From the NCBI GenBank assembly GCA_001566295.1, contig KQ964248.1, positions 1,860,001 to 1,924,000 of the forward strand: a DNA stretch of 64,000 nucleotides, given 5' to 3'. Source of the DNA: Microdochium bolleyi. Lineage: Eukaryota > Ascomycota > Sordariomycetes > Xylariales > Microdochiaceae. The notes beneath the pieces were generated by a model that worked only from the letters and a program-made list of their open reading frames with translations, had not been told where the DNA came from and did no database searches. The translations under genes were made by a program, and so were the position numbers. Below are positions 55,285 to 64,000 of the stretch, in pieces (the first letter of the stretch is position 1; the number at the start of each line of letters is the position of its first letter).

Positions 55285-58200
55285 GGCGCGTTGTGTGTTG
55301 ATGTGTGCGTTTCCCGTCGTGGAGCTGAGGGACGGATGAAGGTGAATGCCCGCCCGTCGGGACTTGTCGCCCCACAGCACACAGCAAGAAGAAGCGGCTC
55401 TAGAAGTTTCTCCCTCGGGGCGAATCCAAGGACTTCGAACCGGAACTCGCTGCTCACGACGTCTCACAGATACGAGTGACCGCTTGCATGTTTGATGGTC
55501 GATATTGTTCCCAGCATGGGATTTTTCAACCTGCCCCGAAGCAGCCAACCAGATGTCGCCTGACGGCAAAATGTGGGGTCATTTTTCAGAAGAGTGAACA
55601 TCAGGACGGACCGACCATCCTCACAGCTTAGGAGTTCACAATAAGATGAGCGAGCTGTTCTTTCTGACAAGCACTCGGTATTGCATCAAGGTCATGGCTC
55701 CCCTTGCAGCTGTATCCATTGCGACTTGCTGCCTGCTCTATGGCCGTGTTCGTTCATGCCAGGAGATTCGGGCATGAATGGTATGACTTCATGAGCGAAG
55801 ACGCGCATAATCGGTCTGTCCGAGAGACGAGATTCGAAAGGCTCGGGGATTTCTTCGACTCAAGACTCTCCGCGTAGGATCTTCTGTGTTATACATTGCA
55901 TTGGGCACAAACATCTCCCAGGACTGCCAGTCCAGCCTCACCGGAACACTTTACGGAAAGTTAAGTACTGTGCGGCATCACATCTTAAAACGAACCCCCT
56001 GGAGGACCAAAGCGACGCCGAGAGGTTAGACAGACAACGAATCGATGTAAAATTCCAGGCCGTGGCCCCGCCCTGCTGAGAACAGCTCGGGGAACGACGT
56101 CGAAAGCAAGCTGATTCTCGATCGGCGAGACTAATGAACGAACTCGTAGTGTACTACCAATAAAGTGGGCACAGAGGCCGAGGCGCTGTACCATCACGCG
56201 AAGCCGTTCCTGAGAAGCTCGACTAGTGAAAGTGAAGGCTACCGAGACACTGGCCTGGACCGTCTGTGCCGTCCACCTTGGCGAAAAAACAAAGCCCGAT
56301 GGCTAGTGTGTTTCGTGCGGGCTACATATTGGGTTTCGCTGTGCTTACTCGGGCCTTGGCTGGTGGTGGACGAGTCGCAAACTTTCGACTGCCTAACCCG
56401 GTGCCTATTAATCGCCCAGCGCGGACGTGGGACACGACACGGTAGCTCAGGCTCCGACGAGTCTCTGGCCCATGTCTCGCCCTTGCGAGCGGGTATGATC
56501 GGCGCCTCTTCATGCTTCAGCGCCCGAGCTGCACGGAGTACTTAGAAGTGAGCAATGTTAGCATGGCGCGGTCTTGGAGCCGGTCTAGGCGTGACGCCAG
56601 CTCGGTCAGCTCTGTGCCCGACAGCCAGCCCCTTGCTGGTCGGAATTAGGAAGAGGTTGAAGTCGTATGACAGCTCGAGCGAAAGGGCCGGCCAAGCGGT
56701 GCGACAAGTGCACAAAACCAAAGCGCATTCCGCATTCCAGTGCCGTCCAGTGTCAACTAAACCAATGCGTCGACGAAAAACTTGGGTCGTGGACTCGGGT
56801 GGGGGAGGATGAGCACATTTGGGAGGCGTTCCGCGGAGCAGGATTCTGGGGGTGGTGAGCACAGGCATGGGCGGCAAAGTGGTCCCCACCACCAGTGGCA
56901 CAGAGCAGCTCTGGCATCTTCTTTGAGCCCTGTACGGGATTCCTTGCTTTTGTTCCAGAGGCTTGCTGTATGAGGGGCGAACTTTTGAGTGGAAGAAGGT
57001 CGTTGACTTGCATGCCGATAATCGTTTCTCATCTGCAGCCCAGGGGTAGAACGCAGGTGGAGACTACGGCGGCGGCATGCATATAGAACTCTTTGCTGAC
57101 GAGGGAGTGGCGTGTATCACTGCTCCAGCACATGGGGTAGACTTGAGACAGAGCTGTGTGGAACAGATTCCGCAGCAGCGAAAGCGGAGCCGGTGGGAAG
57201 GGAGAGAGCTGTTGACCTGATGACATGGAAACGCGGACCCCAGCGTGCTGTTGTGGATCACTCACAGACGGAGCCAAAAAAGACAAACGAACAGAGAGAT
57301 GGGGCCATCCAGGATCACAGCCCCTGCCGGGATGCCGACAGTGACGATCGTCCTCGACAGTGTTGCTGACCAGGCTGTTAGCACGAGCCAATGAGCCGAC
57401 TCAAGACATAGTGAGAAAAGCTACCCCTTGGCGCTTCCCAGATTGAGCTGTTTTGCATCACGAACCCTTGGCGGATCTTTGGAAAAGAGCCGGCCTGGCC
57501 CCCGGCAGCAAGCTTCCTCCTCAGCACCGCTGGACAGTCCGTACATGCCGTGAGAAAGGACCGAGAGGTTCGACCCCCGTTTTCGGTCATTGACAAATGA
57601 TGCCGCTTCTCTTCGTCGAGTGGGACAACACACTCTGCGTAGTAACGTGGGCTCCGTGCCGCTCCAAAGAGTGAAAGCCATGGGTGCCATGCTCAGTCTG
57701 TGGGGCATCAGGAGCCCTTTGTGATTGGCGGCGCGACAGCACTTGTGTCTCTCTGTCCCGTTGATTGTCCTGAGGATCTTCGGAGCTGGCTTGCGTGCAG
57801 CACATAGCTACGCTGCCCACGGCGGCATCGATGGTACCAAACTCTCTGTGGAGTGATACAACAGTCATGGAGCGGTGGAACATTACTACGAGTAATATCT
57901 CAAGTTGCATGCCCGGACAGGTTATGCGCCTAGCGTAACGCAGCTGGGGTTTGATGTAGGTAATAGTCTGAATTGTTCGGTTGGTTGGTGTGGGTGGGTG
58001 AAGGGGTCCAGCAAGGCGGCGTGTGTTGAAATAGTGTTGTGTGCACCCCCCTCAAGAGTGATTACATAGGGCACCTCGATCGTGGAGGGCCCTCCGGATG
58101 GGAAACGAGGACAGTCCATGCCAGCCATGATCGACTTGGCGATGTCATTCGCATTGACCGATGCCAGATGGTGTGTGACTGGGATTGGGCTTGCTCGGGA

Positions 58201-60399
58201 GCCGTCATTGAGGTGGGCTAGCAAGCCACCCTTCCCACAACCACAAGTCTCTGGACTGGCTGGCCTGCGAGCATCGTCGGACGCAAGCATGTCCACCCTT
58301 TGTCCAGTACCTTGCCTTGCAAGGACAACGCTATGGTTAGCGCCCTGGCTGCGTGGCATGGCACGTCTGCTGCGAGGTGTGTGCGACCGTGCCGACCTGG
58401 TGTGATGGTGACAAGAGGTCCGTTCCTCACCGTGTCTAGAAAGTTTGCCTCCACGAAGTGTCCGCGCGGAAGTACTTTGCAGGGTCGTGGTAGTGGTGGT
58501 GCTGATGCGAGTGCTTCGTAGCGGCAAGAGCACCAACGGCTGACCATTTGCTGACGAGGGGGACGAAGCAAGCCGTCCAGCCGGACCGGGTTGAAGCCTC
58601 AGACGGGGCTGCCATTCCCAGCAGGTCTTCAATTTGCGTGGGTGCAAGAGGGGTGTGGCAGGCAGGCAGGCAAGCGGGCGGGCAGGCCCGGCCTGATGTG
58701 ATGTGAGAGGCTGTGGTCGCAGCGCTGTGTGTGCGTGTGTGTGTGTGAGTGTGTGTGAGTGTGTGTGTGTGCAAGGCGGGAAACGGTTAACGAGGGGTGA
58801 GCCCTGGCGTGGCCGTATCGGCGTAGACGAGGGCAGGGTGTGGCATCCCCCAGCGCCTTGAGGAAGCGGAACTCTCATCCATGCTGCTGGAAAAAAGTCA
58901 AGTCCAGGCAAGCCCCAAGGCTTGGGCGGCATCGGCATGGTCGCCAGCGGCGGGAGTCAGTCAGACCACTTGCAGGCGTGCGGACCGCCGTGAGGGAGCG
59001 AGCAGGTTTGCAGCCAAACGACAAGACGACCAGAGAGCCCTAGCAGACCGCGTCCCAGAAGGCCGACGAAAAGGCGAGGAGAGGGGCTTGGCGCAGCTGC
59101 TCGGCTCATTTGCCTCCCCCACATCGAAGCGGCGAGGAAGCGGGCGACCCTGGACTCCTGGGTCGGTGACGGAGTGCTGGCGAGCTGCACGCACGAGCAT
59201 GGTCGGAGACGGCGCTGGCTTCCAGATGAGACGCGCGTGGTGGTGGTGGTGGATGCAGCTGCAGCTGGTGGAGTTGTGCCTCTGAAGGCAGCAAGCACCA
59301 GAAGACTGGTGCAAAGGGCGGGTATCTCCACCGAGCCCGCGCGCTACTGCACGAGGGAAGGGTGGGTGTGCATCTGGCGTGTCCTGGGGCGTGTGTGTGT
59401 GCCGAGAGCGTCTCGAGCGCGCGCAAGCACTCCTGGCGAACCTGGCACACGGAATATCGGGTGTTGATTGGCTGCGGGCACCTCGAGATTTTAAGCCTCA
59501 AGGAAGCAGAAAATGGACATCGACAATCCATGGTCCCATGGGTGATGGAGGGGAGAGAGGGAGGGGGGTGGCGACAAGAAAGCCGCTCCGGTGCCTGTCG
59601 ACAGCCGGGCATAAGAAGGGTGGGGGCAGGAAAGGGGCGGCGGCGGCGGCGGTGGCCTGGAGCAGCTGCGACAAACAACGACAGTCCAACCTGGAGGGGC
59701 TCTCTGTGTCCCGACAAGGTGTGATGCTAGGCTGCGGACAAAGACATCATGATCGCGTGTCTGCGTGATCCATTCCGAGCACGGCATTCGTGACTGTGGG
59801 ATCCTCACCATGTTGTTTGTTGGCAGCCCGGGCCATCGCCGTCATCGAGATCAGGGCAGCAGCTGGCATGGCCATGAGAGTGAGCATAAGACACGCTTTG
59901 GGAGCAGGCCTTGCCTGGCTTGGCTTACCCCCGCATGAGGAAGAGCTTGCAAAAGTGGTCGCGAGACATGCAACCTTGAAAGGAGTGTTGCGTTGCCAGG
60001 CTCTGCCGGCCTGCACGGCTGCCAGGCCCTGACTCAGGTCGGCACCCAAGCCACGAGCCTCGGACGACTGGGCGCTCCCTGCCAATCACGCCCGTGGACG
60101 CTGGTCCGGTCCTTGTGGATATGCAGAGGCTTGCGTCCTGAAGCGCTGTTCGGGCTGCTCGCTCACGTACGATCCAGAACAAGTCGCAACTGTCAAGTTT
60201 GTGGCAATAGCCGTTTCTCTATTGTGTCTCTCTACGTAAAAGATTTGGGACGGGACGTTCCTGCGTCCTTGACGCAAGTCGCCGGGGGGTATCATGTGCA
60301 AATGTCTTTCAAGCCAAGTCGTACCAGTCTTCGTGCGAGCGCCAGAGATAGGTCGACCAGTAGAGCCTCATACCAGTCTCAATCCATGCCGCTCAAAGT
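55285..60399. other. 5.1 kb stretch without a supportable gene
   Basis: Between the LAS1 start and the 60400 gene. A 338-codon minus frame (58938-57922) crosses the TG repeat and reads HTHTHSHT; it has no domain and is treated as spurious. ACGGAGTAC occurs at 56533. No tRNA or rRNA recognised. Confidence 0.55.
58725..58771. repeat. TG microsatellite with GA interruptions
   Basis: Imperfect TG dinucleotides broken by GTGAGT three times. Confidence 0.9.
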
Positions 60400-61599
60400 C
60401 TAGATCCACGTCTCTTCACACGATTGCTCGCCATCATGCTCTTCTCCATCTGCATCCCGCTCGCTGTTGCTGTCCTCGTTGTCGTTCTCGTCATCAGACG
60501 CCGGTGGCTCCCATGACTCCTCCAGTTTCAGCCCTTGGCCCACTCGGCGGTATGTCGAGCCAAGAAGCTCAGTCGTTGTTCTCCGGTAGTTGTCGAGCCA
60601 CGGGTCAGTGTCGGTCTTCTCTGGGTCCTCGTACAGTCCCATTCCGATGAGAATCTCCCCTTCGTCCTCGGAACCCTGAAGAGGCTCGTAGGGAATTGAG
60701 TCTTCAGGCGGCACAGCTATAGCCTCGTGATGCTGAGCAGACTGCATATTCTGGGGTGTAGGCGGTGTGACACCGCCATAAAATGCTCCTTGTTGCACGT
60801 CATCCCAAGTTTCGGCAGACGACGTTGGAAGAGGGGGGAAGGCCTCCAAGGCATCAGGACTTCCACCACATCCCGTAGCGTCCGCGTACAGAGGGCGTTG
60901 GGTCTGGTTCCAGATCGCTGGGGCGAAGTAGTGGGGAGGACTCTCGGAGTTCGCTGCGGCACTCGTCGATGTTGGTATCAATGGCGTGAAACCCGACAGG
61001 GGTGAGTTCTGCGCAGAGAACTGTGCAGGCGTTGGGGGTATTGTCTGATATCTGGTATAGTGATCCTCCTCTGCGTAGGCCAAAGGTGTTGGTAGTGTAT
61101 ATGTTGGAGCTTGATGGAGATATGTGTTATAGCACGGGTTGTTTTGCTGTGGGAGGTGTTGGCCCCGTTGCTGTTGTATCCTTTCGATTTGTTGCTGCTG
61201 CTGCTGGTACACCTGGGGATTTGAGCTGGGATGCCAGCTGACTGGCCGGCTCGATCGTTTGCTCTGTTCCTCGGTGGCAGTCCCAAAGCTTGTGTGTTGC
61301 TGAAAATGTTGTTGAAGCGTGTTATGGTCGATTTGTTGTCCCCGCCTCCGAGCTATGTTGCTATCCGCCATCATAGTCCTCCTGCGAGCTGCCCTGGCCT
61401 GCGGGCTATTGCTTGTACTGCTTGGCTTCACAACACGCATGGCTCCAGCCGGTCGTTGTACGTTGGAGCCACGGTGAGGAGGCCGTGATGCGATATCCGT
61501 ATAGGAAATATAGTGTGCCATGTCATCCTGTGCCGAAAGAGGATAGGCAACTTGCTGCTGGTCTGCTGCGGGCAGAGCAAAAAACGTTGACTGCATCAT
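60400..61599 (-). CDS. Conserved-looking disordered protein of unknown function, 399 aa
   Basis: A single exon of 400 codons including the stop. Residues 1-250 are Q/S/P/T-rich with poly-Gln runs. The C-terminal third is more constrained: an acidic lead (SEDEGEILIGMGLYEDPEK), then TDTDPWLDNYRRTTTELLGS, TYRR and GLKLEESWEPPASDDE, ending in an acidic tail. I recall a similar block near the end of uncharacterised filamentous-fungal proteins, which is why I accept it as a gene. No known domain, signal peptide or membrane span is visible. The start is the first of two adjacent Met codons; downstream Met codons remain possible. Confidence 0.75.
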   Translation of the reverse strand: MMQSTFFALPAADQQQVAYPLSAQDDMAHYISYTDIASRPPHRGSNVQRPAGAMRVVKPSSTSNSPQARAARRRTMMADSNIARRRGQQIDHNTLQQHFQQHTSFGTATEEQSKRSSRPVSWHPSSNPQVYQQQQQQIERIQQQRGQHLPQQNNPCYNTYLHQAPTYTLPTPLAYAEEDHYTRYQTIPPTPAQFSAQNSPLSGFTPLIPTSTSAAANSESPPHYFAPAIWNQTQRPLYADATGCGGSPDALEAFPPLPTSSAETWDDVQQGAFYGGVTPPTPQNMQSAQHHEAIAVPPEDSIPYEPLQGSEDEGEILIGMGLYEDPEKTDTDPWLDNYRRTTTELLGSTYRRVGQGLKLEESWEPPASDDENDNEDSNSERDADGEEHDGEQSCEETWI

Positions 61600-62814
61600 G
61601 TTGGGTGTAGCTGATTTGTGGTGATCTGATCTGATCGTAGACAGCTTTGGTGTTTGACCGTCGGAAGCGTTGAGAAGCCGAAGAGGGAGGTCAGGTTATA
61701 TTAGTCCGCAAGACATGTTGGAACGGCGGATACGGACCCCTGCATGGCTGCCATCCAGCCGATGTCCTGGAACAAGGAGACTGGAATAGTGAGAGGTCAC
61801 TTGAATCAGCATGCAGGTGGAGGTAACCACGCTTGGGCTCCTGGCTTCCGAGCGCCAAAGGCAGGCAAGGCATGGGCCGAATCGCGCTGTATTGGGCTTA
61901 TGGGGCCGAGAAACGATAGCAACCCAGTCCAGTGATCAGTGAGACACGGGACTGGGTTTGGCATGTGTTTGCAGACAGGCCTGCAGGGCTAATCTTGTGT
62001 CTGGCGGATCGCCTGGCACGGAAAGGGCTGTCCTACGGAATCTGCGTCATATGGAGCTGACAGGGATCTCGGAGGTGTGCAAAGGGAATCTGCAGTGCTG
62101 CTCCTGCGCACAGAGTCTAGAGTGTGTCGTCCCACACAAGACAAGCTACATGCATGCATGCTCTGTGTGGTGGCTGGGGTAGACAGGTGGGTTGTTCGAT
62201 GTGGGCTCGATAGACTCCAGGGCTACGGGCTGGGGCTGCAGGGTGTCGTATGCATCTGCGTGCACATCAGAGGGTGTGTGGTTTTGTGACCCTAGCCTGG
62301 CCACATGGGGCAATAGCGAAGAGTCGACGACATCTTCCTCATCCCGGCTCATGGGCTAAGACTTACGGAGAACGGGATAGTGCAGTCTCACGAGCACTGG
62401 CCCACATCGAAAGAGAGCAGCAGCGGACATGCGTGGACCTACTTGGTGGCGGCACGATGCATGCTCGCAGGTACCCCTTCACCACCAAGCGGCACCGTCT
62501 AAACTAAGAGAATGCCTGACAACGATCAGCAGTTTGTTTGTGCCGAAGAGCCAACGACTGTCCGTCCATTGCGTCGGCATTTTTCTCCAACCTCGCCATG
62601 GGAGCAATACCACTTAATCATCGTGTCGTGCACCAAGGCTGACAAGCCTTCACTGGAAGAGGCGACAGGTTCTGAAGTGAAATTGATCACGGCTTGCTGG
62701 CTCGAAATTCAACGATGCTCGTCACCTCCTGCCACTCCGAGGACAAATCTGCGGGACACGTGAGTGTTTTGCTGTGCCCGAAGTCAACCAGAAGGAGAGT
62801 GAAGGCAAAGTCCA

Positions 62815-62830
62815 TACGGAGTACTCCGTG
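62815..62830. repeat. CGGAGTACTCCG palindrome, copy 1
   Basis: The sequence TACGGAGTACTCCGTG is a near-perfect inverted repeat centred on GTAC. Seven sites with this core or half of it occur in the window, all between genes. Confidence 0.8.
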
Positions 62831-63238
62831 CTGCTGACTGCGTAGGGCGGTTGTCGGACAGGGGACTTGCCCGTGCCGAGCTGATCTTCTCGCAATGCGC
62901 TGAGCACGCCAGGGTGGTATTATCCGGATCTAACCTCTGATCAGGGTGACTTGGCTTGGGTCGAACACACTGACGGTGCTCAGAATCTTAGAATAGTGTT
63001 GTGCCTTGTGGGGTTGGCCCATGGAACGGTGGGACAGGCCAACCACGGTCGTCGTGTTTTCCTTTTCCTCCTCCCCTTTGCGTAGGCGGGCCACCGACGC
63101 GGCTGGCGGGCCTTGGGAAGTGGACAAAGTGGAATCTTTCTTGCAGGTCACCCTCCAGCTACATCACCTCCCTAGGAACCCCAGCTATGCGTAGCTCCCG
63201 CCTGACCGGCACCCATGCTGACTTCAGTGTGGACGGAG

Positions 63239-63254
63239 CACGGAGTACTCCGTA
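63239..63254. repeat. CGGAGTACTCCG palindrome, copy 2
   Basis: The sequence CACGGAGTACTCCGTA shares the 14-base core ACGGAGTACTCCGT with the copy at 62815, 424 bp away. Confidence 0.8.
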
Positions 63255-64000
63255 CCACGCATGCCGCTGTTGGCGGCACATTGGGTGACACACCAGCCGA
63301 CCATCGCTTGCGACCACGGCTTGTGGCTCGGGTGTCCTGAATGATGGGTGTGGGCTCTGAGACTCTGCCGACGTTGCTTGAATAGCACAACATGTTCAGC
63401 AGCTCAGTCATATGATGAGCGAGCTCGGCGTAGACAAAATGGATTCTCGCTGATGATCTTCGCACGCAGACCTTCCACAATAAGAGTACCCATAGCTGAG
63501 GGTCCATCTCATAATCCATTCACACTGCCTGGAGACTGGTGGCTTTCGGGGAGTGGCTTGGTCAGCTCAAGGCTCGGAAGGCGGTCAGAGCACGAGCGAG
63601 AAATCAATGTGGGGTTGCGATCGAGACTGCAAGCAAGAGTCGTTGCTTGTGGCACTGGGGAGCGAGCAGAGCTAAGGCAGTGAGTGGGCTGCGGCCCATG
63701 ACCTTGGCTTTATTGCGGCGCCAGAGTGTGGCAGGAAGTGAAGGTTGCGGCGTGTTGCCAGGAGAGCCGGAACCGCCGCACCCGCTGCTTGACTCAAGAG
63801 AGAATCCAAGTCCTGGACGAGCTTGGCGCGCAGGGAAGCATGCGAAGGAATTGCGTGGTGGGGGGGGGCGGATGTGGGGAGATTCGTACGTGGGTGAGAA
63901 GTTGGCTCAGTCATCTCGTTATTTGCCTGGCTGGCTCCCTTGCTGGGAGGATGCTCACCCACCCAGGCAAGTGCTCATGGAAGGTCGCAAGGGGGCAAGG

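Larger units (their letters stand above)
61600..64000. other. Intergenic region to the window edge, no gene seen
   Basis: About 2.4 kb. It contains both full palindromes TACGGAGTACTCCGTG (62815-62830) and CACGGAGTACTCCGTA (63239-63254). Only short frames without domains. Confidence 0.55.

Noticed and set aside
57922..58938. 338-codon minus-strand frame
   Set aside because: It crosses the TG repeat (HTHTHSHT), has no domain, and its composition is like intergenic shadow frames.

Overview
This is nuclear DNA of a filamentous ascomycete (Pezizomycotina, most likely Sordariomycetes). The evidence is genes broken by short GT-AG introns (mostly 54-145 nt), orthologues of fungal RAI1, GET4, HID1, LAS1, MAU2 and glyoxalase II, a Zn2Cys6 regulator, Q/S/P-rich low-complexity tails and an intron-bearing tRNA-Gly. 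No bacterial, plasmid, phage or CRISPR signature was seen. Exon models below were built by hand from reading frame, splice signals and family conservation. All identifications are from memory of protein families; no search was run.

Layout. 1-227: C-terminus of a probable Mg-chelatase/MoxR-like AAA protein. 2179-3678(-): nuclear-looking protein of unknown function. 5381-6872(-): YheT/Eht1-type alpha/beta hydrolase, divergent from 7848-11051(+), the cohesin loader subunit MAU2/SCC4. 11052-17229: first gene-free stretch. 17230-18792(-): regulator with an unusually C-terminal Zn2Cys6 cluster. 18793-30673: an 11.9 kb stretch without a supportable gene, carrying an 8-bp minisatellite and an AT-richer island. 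30674-38458: a dense cluster of PQ-loop membrane protein (+), RAI1 decapping nuclease (-), a small unknown (+), GET4 (-), tRNA-Gly(CCC) (+) and a small single-TM protein (+). 38852-39817(-): AYR1-like reductase. 42447-44621(+): epoxide-hydrolase-like protein that lacks the catalytic motifs. 45177-48044(-): HID1. 48827-50512(+): MFS transporter. 51654-53282(-): glyoxalase II. 54117-55284(-): LAS1. 55285-60399: third gene-poor stretch. 60400-61599(-): conserved-looking unknown protein. 61600-64000: nothing supportable.

The genes do not form one pathway. They are mostly housekeeping: nuclear RNA processing (RAI1, LAS1), tail-anchored protein insertion (GET4), Golgi/secretory function (HID1, PQ-loop), lipid metabolism (AYR1-like, Eht1-like), methylglyoxal detoxification (glyoxalase II) and chromosome cohesion (MAU2). 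No biosynthetic cluster is visible.

The most notable points are gene-structure oddities: an inferred 8-nt micro-exon and a GC-AG intron in RAI1, and a second GC-AG intron in glyoxalase II. Others are a degenerate epoxide-hydrolase paralogue with a duplicated Ser/Arg motif in its tail, a tRNA-Gly with a 66-nt intron, a palindromic TACGGAGTACTCCGTA-type motif found only between genes, and two long gene deserts flanking a lone transcription factor.
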